Source of the DNA: an uncultured Cyclobacteriaceae bacterium
Lineage (GTDB): Bacteria; Bacteroidota; Bacteroidia; Cytophagales; Cyclobacteriaceae
Length of the DNA stretch: 64,000 bases
Direction of reading: 5' to 3'
Assembly (NCBI GenBank): GCA_937146645.1
Contig: CAKZRQ010000057.1
Coordinates: 166,510 to 230,509 of the forward strand
Notes under the pieces: generated by a model
The model's database searches: none
The model's input: the letters and a program-made list of their open reading frames with translations, nothing else
What the model was told of the DNA's origin: nothing
Shown here: positions 42,111 through 52,100 of the stretch, piece after piece
Numbering within the stretch: the first letter of the stretch is position 1
How the letters are laid out: each line of letters opens with the position of its first letter
Translations under genes and position numbers: made by a program

Positions 42111-43175
42111 ATGAGGAATTTTAATTTTCTTTTTCTAATTCTTTGGTTGTTCGCTTGTCACAATAAAAAAGAGGTAGGCCTAGAAGAGAAAAGCTTTTCT
42201 TATTCTTCCTTTGAAAGGACGGTCCACCTCAGCTCGAGAAAGTTTGTCTTTGATAGTATTTTACAGCCAAATAAAATACACCTAAAAAAAGGAATCCTGA
42301 TTGTGTCGAATTTAAGTGGCCCTAGACTAATTCACCTCATCAAGGCAGATTCCATGAAGTATCTCAATGGTAAGGGGATTGAAGGATCGGGGCCTGGAGA
42401 AATTTTAGGTGGTAACATTCGAGAATTTGATCCTGGTTTAGATCCTACTACGTTTTGGGCCTACGATTTAAACTCCAAAAGAAATTATCGATTTAATCTT
42501 TTTGATAATGAAGTACTTTCAAACAGGGTTATTATTCAAAAAGATGACTTTTTTTATGGTTTTTCTATGCATTGGCGAGCTGAAGACGAAATTGTTTCCT
42601 ATCTATCACATGACAATTATAAATTCGGGATTTTTGATAGTACAGGGCAAAGCTTGACCAAAGTCAGACCATGGTCTAGCGAAAAAGAGGTGGAGGCAGT
42701 AGAGGGTTACGTCCTTTCGGACCTTTACCAGGGTCCTATCGATTTTAATCACAATAATAATTTATTAGTACATGCTTCCGTACGGCATGAAACATTCGAA
42801 ATCATAAATTTAAACCTTGAAAATCCGAATTCTATTTTAATTACTGGGCCGACAGGAGATCCTTTTGAGTACGAAATTGAGGCATCCGGAAATCAGATCG
42901 GTGCAAATATTTCCCCAAATGTAAAGCTTGGTTACAATGATGTATTTATTGGCGAGGAAGCAATCTTTTTGGTATATATAGGTCAAACTCCTGAAGAGCT
43001 CAGCCGATTGGGCGGTTTATCCACGGTTCTTTTTGAATTCGATTTAAATGGAAAACCCGTAGCTCAGTATAAGTTGGATAGGAATATTAAATCTATCGTG
43101 GTTGATGAGTTGGGAAGGAAGATTTATGCTACCACCGAAGATCAGGATCCAGGTATTGCAGTTTTTGATTATTGA
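42111..43175 (+). CDS. BF3164-type 6-bladed beta-propeller lipoprotein
   Basis: This 354-residue lipoprotein starts at the ATG of MRNFNFLFLILWLFAC (Cys16). An extended frame to 42015 reads through the IS-like remnant and is rejected. The sequence GIEGSGPGEILGGN and the repeated beta strands match the BF3164 / TolB-like propeller lipoproteins of Bacteroidota (a 6-bladed propeller facing the outside or periplasm). It forms a probable unit with the small secreted peptide upstream. It lies in AT-rich DNA unlike its neighbours. Its ligand is unknown; a receptor or processing role for the peptide is speculation. Confidence 0.78.
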   Translation: MRNFNFLFLILWLFACHNKKEVGLEEKSFSYSSFERTVHLSSRKFVFDSILQPNKIHLKKGILIVSNLSGPRLIHLIKADSMKYLNGKGIEGSGPGEILGGNIREFDPGLDPTTFWAYDLNSKRNYRFNLFDNEVLSNRVIIQKDDFFYGFSMHWRAEDEIVSYLSHDNYKFGIFDSTGQSLTKVRPWSSEKEVEAVEGYVLSDLYQGPIDFNHNNNLLVHASVRHETFEIINLNLENPNSILITGPTGDPFEYEIEASGNQIGANISPNVKLGYNDVFIGEEAIFLVYIGQTPEELSRLGGLSTVLFEFDLNGKPVAQYKLDRNIKSIVVDELGRKIYATTEDQDPGIAVFDY

Positions 43176-43196
43176 TGCTAATAAAAAAAGGTTTAA

Positions 43197-43388
43197 GTGC
43201 TTTTCGTCTGTCCAATACCCGGAGACTCGCTAGGTTTTGAACATAGTTTGCTAAACAGGATCGATGCTCCGATGCTTGACATTTCGGCTACGTTTATTCG
43301 GGATTCGATCAAGAATGACCTCTCGGCAAAGTACCATCTGCCTGAGCAGGTGGAGGAGTATATCATGGATAAGAAGCTGTATCAGTAG
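43197..43388 (+). pseudogene. nadD 3'-terminal fragment (duplicate)
   Basis: These 192 bases encode 63 residues collinear with NadD residues 126-188, including the ISATFIRDS motif and the last helix ending KKLY. The N-terminal nucleotide-binding half is missing, so it cannot be an enzyme. From about 43257 to the last codons it is about 94% identical to nadD, with 38 of 42 residues shared. The first 60 bases are much more diverged (7 of 21 residues identical). A GTG at 43197 keeps it open, but expression is not expected. It bounds the cassette on the right. Confidence 0.9.
43258..43388 (+). repeat. Direct repeat, copy 2 (high-identity block of the nadD tail)
   Basis: From the IDAPML region to the stop, this block matches nadD at about 94% of bases. 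The tail keeps the same frame and an in-frame stop, so recombination with copy 1 would leave a full-length nadD. Confidence 0.85.
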
Positions 43389-43524
43389 TTTTCTTTACTT
43401 CCTTCAATAATTTAGTTTCTAACTTTCAGAGTTTCTGAGATCGAGATTTTTTGGATAGTACCCTCCCTTTTACTTTCTTGCCGGGGCTCAGACCTATTGA
43501 TTTTTCATTTTTAAACCTATTCGA

Positions 43525-45306
43525 ATGGATAAACACATCTATGGCTCCGGCTTAATTGGGAATTGCGCTTACATCGCACATGTGGAGAAGGATACGAATA
43601 TTAGCTGGCTATGCTTCCCCAGATTTGACTCTGACTTTGTTTTTGGAGGAATGCTCGATAGAGAGAAGGGCGGGGAATTCACTGTGCTGCCTGATGCAGA
43701 GAGTTTTGATACCGAACAAGCCTACGTAGAAAACACCAATATTCTTGAGACTTCAGTGACCTGCGAAAAGGGCTCGTACAAAGTGACTGATTTCGCTCCG
43801 CGTTTCAAGAATTACGATCGATATTACAAACCATTGATGTTGATCCGAAAGGTAGAATGTCTTTCAGGATCACCAGTAATCAAGATTAATTGCCAACCGG
43901 TAACTGATAGAGGAGAAAGGCAACTGACTCCTACTTTCGGAAGCAATCATATCCGGTATATGGGTATAGATCAGGAACTTCGATTGACCAGTAATGCGCC
44001 TCTAAGTTACATTCAGAATGGAAAGCCTTTCGCGCTGCACAAGACCGTTTATCTGGTTCTTACTTACGGTAGACCTTTAGAAGCTCCTATCGAGACCACT
44101 TCTGAAAGATTCCTGAATGAGACGACCAGCTATTGGCAAGCCTGGATCAAGTCGACCCACATTTACAACTTCCATCAGAAGTTGGTATTGAGATCAGCTT
44201 TGATTCTGAAAATCCACCAATACGAAGATACTGGTGCCATTATCGCGGCATCGACAACTAGCTTGCCTGAGTCTCCTGGAAGTACCCGAAACTGGGATTA
44301 TAGGTTCTGTTGGATAAGGGACACTTATTACACTCTCACGGCTTTCAGTGGGATTGGTCACTTTGAGGAGCTGGAGAAGTATTTTGAATTTATTCAGAAC
44401 CTTCCGAGCGATGAAAAGGGCAGGTATCAGCCACTGTATTCCATAACTGCTGATTCCATGCTCACCGAAGAGATTTCGGAACTGGATGGATATTTAGGTA
44501 ATAAGCCTGTTCGATTCGGTAATCAGGCCTATACTCATATTCAAAATGACCTTTATGGCCAGGTACTTGTTTCGCTGCTTCCTTTATATTCTGATCAGCG
44601 ATTTACAGAGAGTGAACGTAGCTCTTCCCAGCCGATGATTATGAATCTTTTGGATAAAATCGAGGAGACCATGCATGAGAAGGATGCTGGGCTTTGGGAG
44701 TTCAGAAATCTCGCTCAGGAGCATTGCTATACATTCCTTTTCCACTGGGCTGGAGCTTGTGCTGCCGCAAAGATTGGAATACGCATGAAGAACGATACCA
44801 TGTATCAAAAAGCCATCGGTCTTCGTGATGAAGCGATCAAAAAGATTGAGGCATGCTATCTACCTGATCGAAAGGCTTACGCACAGGCTGTTGGATCGAA
44901 GTATATGGATGCTTCCACGCTTCAGCTCATCACCATGGGGTATTTTGGAGATGATCTGGAGCGAGCAAATGATCATCTTAAGGCGTTAGAAGAGGATTTG
45001 TTGGCGAAGGATTTTCTTTTTTACCGGTACAAGCATGAGGATGATTTCGGGATGCCTGAAACCACCTTCCTTATTTGTGCATTTTGGTATATCGAAGCGC
45101 TAGCTTGCGTAGGTAGAATTGATGAGGCGGTAGAAGGCTTTGGAACTTTAACTCAGTATTGTAACCATCTTCAGCTCTTCTCAGAAGATGTAGATCAAAG
45201 CTCTGGAAGTCAATGGGGTAATTTCCCTCAGGCATATTCTCATGTAGGTTTGATGAATGCTGCGATACGGATTGGGAAGAAGTTGGATAGACCGAGCTTT
45301 CTTTAA
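43525..45306 (+). CDS. Glycoside hydrolase family 15 protein (glucoamylase/trehalase-like)
   Basis: This 593-residue cytosolic GH15 protein has no signal peptide. The N-terminal beta domain begins YGSGLIGNCAYIAHVEKD and the (alpha/alpha)6 barrel includes STRNWDYRFCWIRDTYYTL, the family's conserved core. GH15 members include glucoamylase, glucodextranase and bacterial trehalase. The convergent neighbour makes trehalose (OtsA-OtsB fusion), so trehalose hydrolysis is a good candidate role, inferred from context. It shares a bidirectional terminator with that gene. Confidence 0.88.
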   Translation: MDKHIYGSGLIGNCAYIAHVEKDTNISWLCFPRFDSDFVFGGMLDREKGGEFTVLPDAESFDTEQAYVENTNILETSVTCEKGSYKVTDFAPRFKNYDRYYKPLMLIRKVECLSGSPVIKINCQPVTDRGERQLTPTFGSNHIRYMGIDQELRLTSNAPLSYIQNGKPFALHKTVYLVLTYGRPLEAPIETTSERFLNETTSYWQAWIKSTHIYNFHQKLVLRSALILKIHQYEDTGAIIAASTTSLPESPGSTRNWDYRFCWIRDTYYTLTAFSGIGHFEELEKYFEFIQNLPSDEKGRYQPLYSITADSMLTEEISELDGYLGNKPVRFGNQAYTHIQNDLYGQVLVSLLPLYSDQRFTESERSSSQPMIMNLLDKIEETMHEKDAGLWEFRNLAQEHCYTFLFHWAGACAAAKIGIRMKNDTMYQKAIGLRDEAIKKIEACYLPDRKAYAQAVGSKYMDASTLQLITMGYFGDDLERANDHLKALEEDLLAKDFLFYRYKHEDDFGMPETTFLICAFWYIEALACVGRIDEAVEGFGTLTQYCNHLQLFSEDVDQSSGSQWGNFPQAYSHVGLMNAAIRIGKKLDRPSFL

Positions 45307-45315
45307 TTAGATATT

Positions 45316-45356
45316 AAAAACCCCTGAGATCATTGAGACTTCAGGGGTTTATTTTT
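45316..45356. terminator. Bidirectional terminator between the GH15 and trehalose-synthase genes
   Basis: The stem AAACCCCTGA (45318-45327) / TCAGGGGTTT (45341-45350) is flanked by an A-run on the left and ATTTTT on the right, serving both convergent genes. Confidence 0.88.
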
Positions 45357-47527
45357 CAAGACACCAACTTCGCCAGGAGATTTCTAACTTGCCTGAATGA
45401 TTTGATATTGTAATTGGCAGCGGTATAGGCATAGCCCACCCGAATGGAGTAGGCATCCTCAGGCATTGCCTTAAAGGTGTCTTCATCAGTCCAATCATCC
45501 CCAATAGCCAAGACAAAATCATATTCCTGACCCTTCATTAAAGCTGTTGCAGCGCGGCCTTTGTTAATATCAGGTCTCTTAATTTCGAGCACCATATTTC
45601 CTTCGAGCACCTGAAGGTTATGTCCTCTTGCCATGTATTTCAAGTGACTAAATAATTCACGCATACGAAGATCACCCAAACCACTTTCTACCTTGCGATA
45701 GTGCCAAACAAGTGAGTGATGCTTCTCTTCGATGAATGCTCCAGGGGTCCTCAAAACATAATACTCCATGATATTTCGGATGTCATCCTTCCAACTCGCA
45801 TCCACATCGGCATATAGCTCCCAGTCTGTCTGAGTTCTCATCTTAACCCATACCCCATGCTCCGCAATCATATCCACCTTCTGACCTTTAAACCATTTTC
45901 CTAAGGTGTCTTTATCCCTTCCTGAAATGATCACCACCTGGGCTTTATCACTTAGCTTTTTAATCAGATTTCTTAACTCTTCATCGGGCTCCGCATCCTG
46001 AGGATTTGAAACAAAGCCTGTCAGCGTTCCATCATAATCAAGGAATAGAACGGGATTCTTCGCCTTATCGAATTTCTTCTCCATCTCAGTCATGACCTTC
46101 AGGTCCACGTCCTTGGAATTCAATTCGTCCTGCTTTTCCTTCACATGATCCACCCGATCCATGAAGACTTTTACCCATTGGAAAACATCATAAGTTTTCA
46201 GGCTATCTTGTAAGGAAGAAATCCTCGCTTTTTGCTCTTTTACAGGCATGGACAAAGCCTCATAAATAGCGTCCACCACACCTTGTCGATCATTTGGATT
46301 CACAAGAATAGCATCCTGCAATTCCTTGGAGGCACCTGCCATTTCAGATAAAATCAATACCCCGGTTTGATCGGTCTTACTTGCTACGTACTCCTTACAA
46401 ACAAGATTCATCCCATCCCGTAGTGGAGTTACCAAAGCAATGTCTGACATGCTGTAAAAAGCACTCAGTTCTTCGAATGGGAAACCTCGATAGAAGTAAT
46501 GGATCGGTACCCAGTTCAGTGTGGAATACTCCGAATTGATTCGACCTACTAGTGTATCTATCTCCTCTTTGAGTTCTTTATAGGACTGGACTTTGTCCCG
46601 ACTAGGGACCACAATCATAATCATGGATACTTTTCCATGAAGCTCTTTATGTTGTTTGAGAAGCTCCGCGAAGACCTCGATTCTCTGAGGGATTCCTTTG
46701 GAGTAATCCAGTCTGTCTATGGTTAATAAAAGCTTTTGATCGCCAGCTTGCTTTCTGAAATTCTTGACGATATTCTGAGTCTTTCTACTTTTAGCCTGCT
46801 TTGCAAATTTGTCATAATCAATCCCCATCGGGAAAGAATCCACATTAATGATTCTGTTTTCGGCTTGAATGTACCCGCTCTCATTCGAAAGTCCGGTAAT
46901 TCGACCTACGGCAGAGAGGAAGTGCCTCATGTCATCATAGGTGTGGAATCCAATCAAATCCGCTCCGGTGATTCCTTCGAGTAGCTGCTTTCGCCACGGA
47001 ATCATTCGGATGATTTCGTAAGAAGGAAACGGGATATGCTGGAAAAATGCGATGGTGGAATTTGGTAGTGCTTCCCGTAACATTTGCGGCAGCAGGAGCA
47101 GCTGATAATCATGAACCCAGATGGTGTCTTCAGGCCCGGCCTTCTTCAGGATTGCTTCGCAAAACATTCTATTCACCCTGACATAGGCCTCCCAGTGATC
47201 AGGATTGTAGACCATGTACTGAGTGAAATAGTGAAAAGCCGGCCAAAGAGTTTCATTAGAGAAACCCTCATAAAATTCTTCGACATCTGCCTTTGAAAGA
47301 AAAACAGGAGCCATTTTCAGCTCGTGAAGCTCAATGATTATTTCGGCTCTTTGCTCAGGATCATCGACCGTATTGCCTGGCCAACCAATCCAAATATTTT
47401 CTCCCTCCTTGTATATAGACCCCAGTCCGGTAGCAAGGCCTCCAGCACTAGGTTTGAATTCAAACTTTCCGTTTCGATGCCTTAGACTTATAGGAAGTCG
47501 GTTCGAAACAATAATAGTTTTTGACAT
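45356..47527 (-). CDS. Bifunctional trehalose-6-phosphate synthase / phosphatase (OtsA-OtsB fusion)
   Basis: This 723-residue fusion makes trehalose from UDP-glucose and glucose-6-phosphate. The N-terminal GT20 synthase (residues about 1-470) has RLPISL, SAGGLATGL, WIGWPG, VWVHDYQLLLLP and LDYSKGIPQR. The C-terminal HAD phosphatase (about 490-723) has FLDYDGTLTGF (DxDGT nucleophile motif), VIISGRDK and AIGDDWTDEDTF. Both active sites look complete. Trehalose is used as an osmo- and stress protectant. The gene is monocistronic; no clear TAnnTTTG promoter was found. The convergent GH15 enzyme may recycle the product. Confidence 0.95.
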   Translation of the reverse strand: MSKTIIVSNRLPISLRHRNGKFEFKPSAGGLATGLGSIYKEGENIWIGWPGNTVDDPEQRAEIIIELHELKMAPVFLSKADVEEFYEGFSNETLWPAFHYFTQYMVYNPDHWEAYVRVNRMFCEAILKKAGPEDTIWVHDYQLLLLPQMLREALPNSTIAFFQHIPFPSYEIIRMIPWRKQLLEGITGADLIGFHTYDDMRHFLSAVGRITGLSNESGYIQAENRIINVDSFPMGIDYDKFAKQAKSRKTQNIVKNFRKQAGDQKLLLTIDRLDYSKGIPQRIEVFAELLKQHKELHGKVSMIMIVVPSRDKVQSYKELKEEIDTLVGRINSEYSTLNWVPIHYFYRGFPFEELSAFYSMSDIALVTPLRDGMNLVCKEYVASKTDQTGVLILSEMAGASKELQDAILVNPNDRQGVVDAIYEALSMPVKEQKARISSLQDSLKTYDVFQWVKVFMDRVDHVKEKQDELNSKDVDLKVMTEMEKKFDKAKNPVLFLDYDGTLTGFVSNPQDAEPDEELRNLIKKLSDKAQVVIISGRDKDTLGKWFKGQKVDMIAEHGVWVKMRTQTDWELYADVDASWKDDIRNIMEYYVLRTPGAFIEEKHHSLVWHYRKVESGLGDLRMRELFSHLKYMARGHNLQVLEGNMVLEIKRPDINKGRAATALMKGQEYDFVLAIGDDWTDEDTFKAMPEDAYSIRVGYAYTAANYNIKSFRQVRNLLAKLVS

Positions 47528-47645
47528 GTGTTTGCTTTGTAAAAAGTAGAAAATGGGTCATTTACCCTTTCGAATAAAATTTACTCATTCTTTACAGCTT
47601 ATAAAATTTATTGCTGCGAAATGGGAGTGAGAATTCCGAGTGCAT

Positions 47646-47669
47646 AAAAAAAGCAGCCTTTCGGCTGCC
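47646..47669 (-). terminator. Rho-independent terminator of the 47677-49020 gene
   Basis: The stem GCAGCC (47653-47658) / GGCTGC (47663-47668) with a TTTC loop has, on the minus strand, a U-run that is the complement of 47646-47652. Confidence 0.85.
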
Positions 47670-47676
47670 TTTATGA

Positions 47677-49020
47677 TTATTCTTTAATCGCGATACTTTC
47701 CTGTCTGGTACTTATTCTAGACCAAATCAGCTCTCCGACTTGTCTTCCTTGTGTAACTCCATCTTCAATAGCCGGTAGGTAATGAATTCCTCCATAATAT
47801 CTGCTTATTGCTGCTTCCTCTGCCGCTTCCGTAAATGAATCAAACTCACGAATCGGTAGCCCATAATTCACTTCGGAACTATCAACAATATGGAGCTCAT
47901 CTCCAAAAATTTGAGCGAGCGTATGTGCTGCGGCAGCCGATGCTACACTATGCCCACTGGTATGCTCTGGAAATGGAGGAGTTTGGAGAAGTGGCACCCA
48001 ATCTTCATCAATGTGCTGATTGATAAAGGTTTCAGGTCTCACCAATTTACTACGGTATTTTTCATCCCAGCAGGAAATAAATGCCTCGTTTAACGAAATC
48101 CCAGTCATGGCGAATGCTTCTGCCGTGCCTTTCCAGTCTGCTCCGGCAGCTTTGGCAGCGATAGCTGCTATACTCATCCAGTGACCTCCAGGTGTGATTT
48201 TTTTAGTGGCAAACATCACGTGACCTTTCACATTCATCTTGTAGGGGTTGCAATCCCAGAAAAGCGCAATCTCCTTTTCCTCTTCATTGGCTTCATTTCC
48301 TGCAGTGTAAACCTCCATGGCTAATTCGTAGAATTTAGAATCAGTATCCACCGAATAGGGTGGAGGAGGTGCAGGCTTAAACTGAGCGGCTGAATCCAAA
48401 ACAAAAGTTCTAATCTTATTCCAATGGGGCTCGATTCCCTCCATATAAGCAGGTGGAGTAGGTTCCCAGGTTCCAGGCTCGTTTGTTACAGTGTACTTCG
48501 GAAAAGAACGACTTTGGTGATAGTTATCATCTTTTGAATACGCAATCACAGCTTGAGCAACCTGGTTTCCAAATTCAATGGACGCTTCAAAAACATCTTC
48601 AGGAATTCCCTTTTCACGAAGTGTTTCATAGGTAGCATCCCTGTGTTCAGTAATCATATTTTCTGAGAAAATCAGATTTTTCCCGACTTCATAGTAAGCG
48701 TGCAAAGCGGCAAGAGGAGGATATACTTTTTCAGACACTTCAAACGAGACTTCATTTGAACCTCTTAGCTGTCCCATTAAAGAGACGTATTTTGCATCAG
48801 TTGCCGCGGCTACTTCATATGCTCCTAGAGAGGCATACGAATAAATTCGCGCAGCCACTGGTGGAGAAAAGATGTCATGTATGATTACTTCGGTTACTTT
48901 ATCCTGGGCTTCATTCAGATAATGACCATCTGTAATTGCTCCGGAATAATCCACTGGTTCCTGGCATGAGGCAAGGATGAAAAGTGGTACTGAAAGAAGA
49001 AGGTATTTTAGTTTCTGCAT
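47677..49020 (-). CDS. Vanadium-haloperoxidase/PAP2-like lipoprotein
   Basis: This 447-residue lipoprotein (signal MQKLKYLLLSVPLFILASC, Cys19) belongs to the vanadium haloperoxidase/PAP2 superfamily. Active-site elements are KYRSKLVRP (K-x6-RP), HTSGHSV and SRYYGGIHYLPAIED. The aspartate expected four residues after the last histidine is replaced by alanine, with Glu and Asp two and three residues further on. The segment KPAPPP is shared with the homologue at 16573. It sits downstream of the SusCD/UnbV locus on the same strand, but has its own promoter and terminator. Phosphatase or haloperoxidase activity is not decided. Confidence 0.83.
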   Translation of the reverse strand: MQKLKYLLLSVPLFILASCQEPVDYSGAITDGHYLNEAQDKVTEVIIHDIFSPPVAARIYSYASLGAYEVAAATDAKYVSLMGQLRGSNEVSFEVSEKVYPPLAALHAYYEVGKNLIFSENMITEHRDATYETLREKGIPEDVFEASIEFGNQVAQAVIAYSKDDNYHQSRSFPKYTVTNEPGTWEPTPPAYMEGIEPHWNKIRTFVLDSAAQFKPAPPPPYSVDTDSKFYELAMEVYTAGNEANEEEKEIALFWDCNPYKMNVKGHVMFATKKITPGGHWMSIAAIAAKAAGADWKGTAEAFAMTGISLNEAFISCWDEKYRSKLVRPETFINQHIDEDWVPLLQTPPFPEHTSGHSVASAAAAHTLAQIFGDELHIVDSSEVNYGLPIREFDSFTEAAEEAAISRYYGGIHYLPAIEDGVTQGRQVGELIWSRISTRQESIAIKE

Positions 49021-49049
49021 TTGGGCTGATAAATTTTACTTCTGCGCTG

Positions 49050-49080
49050 CAAATATACGAAAACCAAAGCCCGTACTCAA
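49050..49080 (-). promoter_or_regulatory. Bacteroidota-type promoter of the haloperoxidase-like gene
   Basis: On the minus strand TTG (49080-49078) is followed after 20 nt by TATATTTG (49057-49050), matching the -33 / TAnnTTTG -7 pattern used by the Bacteroidota primary sigma factor. The predicted leader is about 20 nt. Confidence 0.7.
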
Positions 49081-49146
49081 GGGATATAGATTCCTTAAGA
49101 TATTATAAGAAAGGCCACAGCGAGCCTTGATTCTACGATTTAAACG

Positions 49147-52100
49147 CTAATTCTTGGGAATAAGATGCACGCTCCCGTTATGTGTCGCCATCAATACAGA
49201 GTTTGATTTTGGCAAGGTCTTTATCGCTTTAATTTCAAGTGAGGTAGATAGGCCTGATGGATTTTCTGCTATCAACCAATCTCCATTTTCCCAGGTCAAG
49301 ATCGTAAGGGAGTTTGCTTTGGAATCTCCGAGATCTACTCTAAATCCAGTCATATTTCCTCCGAGATACATTCTCCCAGATTCTTGGTCCCATGCGATGC
49401 TGTTAATGGGTGAAAGCTGTGCCTTAGAAGGGAAGGCTTTGAAGGAAAAACCTCCTTCCTGGTCCTGGAAATATACCCCGGATTTGAAGTTATGGACAGG
49501 GTATTTATTGGCATTCGCCAAAGTTTCCGAACTGAAGAGCTCTTCTGGAGAAGATATCTTTGCGTATTCAGCATATGACCTATGCTTACCTTTGATGGCA
49601 GGAATCTGAGCGATCAGATCGTCTCTACTCATAAAAGGAACGAGACTTTCACCTAAGTGCCTGAATATGATCGGATCATTTTGACCATTCTGGTCAAAGT
49701 CATAATGGTAGAGCCAAACAGGCTTTTCGATGCTTGCTTTGAGTTTGGAGTTTAAACCCAGATTACCAACTGCAATATCTGTAAGGCCGTCTCCATTAAA
49801 ATCTTTTGCTTTTATTTCCTGGATCCAGCCCGCTGATAATTCCAGGCCTTTTGGATTAGTCTCCTTAAGAATACCAGACTCATTTGGCTCAAAAACACGA
49901 AGTTTTTGCCAATCTCCAGATAGAATTAATTCCTTTCGCTCATCTCGGTTAATATCTGCCCAGATCGCAGAGTTGATCATTCCAAGTGAAGAAGCATCCG
50001 GGAAGAAATCAGAAGTCTCATCCCTAAACCTTCCCTTACCATCATTTAGTAAAAGATAGCTGGTAGGCTTGGCTCCATAGTCGCCAGAAACCACAGATAC
50101 CCCAATAAAAATGTCCAGATCTCCGTCACCATCCATGTCATTAATGGCAATAGTAGAAGTATTTTCCCCTAGTGGAGGAAGTGAGTTTGGTGAGAAGTTA
50201 AAACCACCTTTACCATCTCCGAAATAGACTCTATCGAAAAGGAACAGATTTTCAGATTCCAATTCATTTCCACCACTTCCCACATAAAGATCCAGAAGTC
50301 CGTCACCATTCAAATCTGCCAATTCAGCGACAATGTCCTCAGCTTTTGCTAGCTGTTCAAAGATTGGATTATTTACTGGTGTAAAGCCGGTTTCTCCCTG
50401 CATCATAAGCACTCCGGCCTGGTCTTTGGCTCCGCCTAAATACAGGTCCACATCTCCATCATTGTCTACATCTCCGATGGCTATGGCAGGGCCAAGCTGA
50501 GCAAAACTTCTCGGGAGAAGGTATTCCCTATCCCACTCGTCGAAGTCATCGTTTTCCTCATGCTTCCAATCCAGAGTGAGAATTGGGTTTGAGGTCAGGC
50601 TGGATGGGAGTCTCACCTTTTTACCATTACCTTCAATCAAAGTGATAGCACCATTCACGGGTTTGACCTCAAAGACTTCAGGATCTGAATGTGGCCAGTC
50701 TACCCTGATGGAGTCAATCTCTGAACTTTGGCCAAGGCCAAAAATCAGTTCTTGCGACACTGAAGACTGAAATCCACGACTAAGAATTACTCTTTGGGAT
50801 TGGACTTCTCCATTCCGGAATAAACTCACTTTTGAACCTATCCCTAAAGGGTTTTGAGCACCGGATTCCAGCTTGATTCTGATTGATGTATTTCCAGAAC
50901 TTTCACTAAGATTTTCATAAATAAATGCCGGCTGGTCCAGATTATTCATAATCAAATCAAGGTCACCATCATTATCTAAATCCGCGTAGGAGGAACCATT
51001 AGAGTAGGATTCCTGATTAAGACCCCATTCTTTGGAGACGTCTTCAAAACGCATTTCGCCCTGGTTTTGGTAGGTGAAATTGCTAAGCTTCATGGTCGGA
51101 AGCATTTCCACCTGACGTTTCCTCAATTCGGTTAGGGTTAAGTCCCCAGGAGCCTCCTGGCTGTATTGTATAAAGTCCAGATCGTTGGGGCGCTTTACGA
51201 TCCCATTGGTGATATGGATGTCTTTCTTACCGTCATTATCCAGATCTACGAGGAGTGGGGACCAACTCCAATCAGTGGCATCTACTCCGGAGAAATACGC
51301 CACTTCTGAAAAGTAGCCTGAGCCGCGATTTAGCTGAAGATTATTTCTCACATACTGATCGGCGTATCCGAATCTCCTCTTTATTTCATAAACTTCTTGC
51401 TTATCCTCCCCAACCGATTTCATCCAAATTTCAGGATCCTGAGCAAGCATATCAGTAGTAAAAATTTCAGGGAGTCCATCTCCATTTAAATCACCTGAAT
51501 CATTCCCCATACTATATCTGCTAGTGTTAGAGATAGAGTTCTCAAGTGACTCTTTGAAAGTTCCATTCTGCTGGTTTAGATACAGATAGTCATTCTCTGT
51601 GAAATCATTTGCGACGTAAATGTCGAGCCAGCCATCTTCGTTGAAATCATTAATACTTACTCCAAGGCCGAAGCCAAGAATCGAGGAGTAAATACCCGCT
51701 TCTTCAGTAACTTCTTCAAAACCTTGCTCCCCTTGAGCAGCGAGGTTTTTGTACAGCTTATCTCCAAGGGGATCTGGCTTGACCCTATTTTTGGAATCTG
51801 CAAAAACTTCGGGGGATTTTACGGAGTGATTCAATAAATAAAGATCGAGATCGCCATCTCGATCATAGTCGAAAAATGCAGCATGCGTACTTAACCCTTT
51901 GAAATCAACCCCATATTCAGAAGCGAAATCGACGAAGGTTCCATCCCCTTGATTTAAGTATAAGCGATTTTGACCTTCAAGGCCTTTATAACCTGTCACC
52001 TGACAGACGTAAATATCCAGCAATCCATCTCCATTCACATCCCCAGTTGCAACGCCCATAGACCATGATCCTTCTGAGTCCAGGCCAGATGCTTGAGTTG

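Noticed and set aside
49098..49136. Possible terminator after the third UnbV gene
   Set aside because: The stem AAGGC/GCCTT is only 5 bp with a poor U-run; too weak to list as a feature.
49154..49609. 151-codon open frame on the plus strand
   Set aside because: It is antisense to the third UnbV lipoprotein gene and has no domain support.
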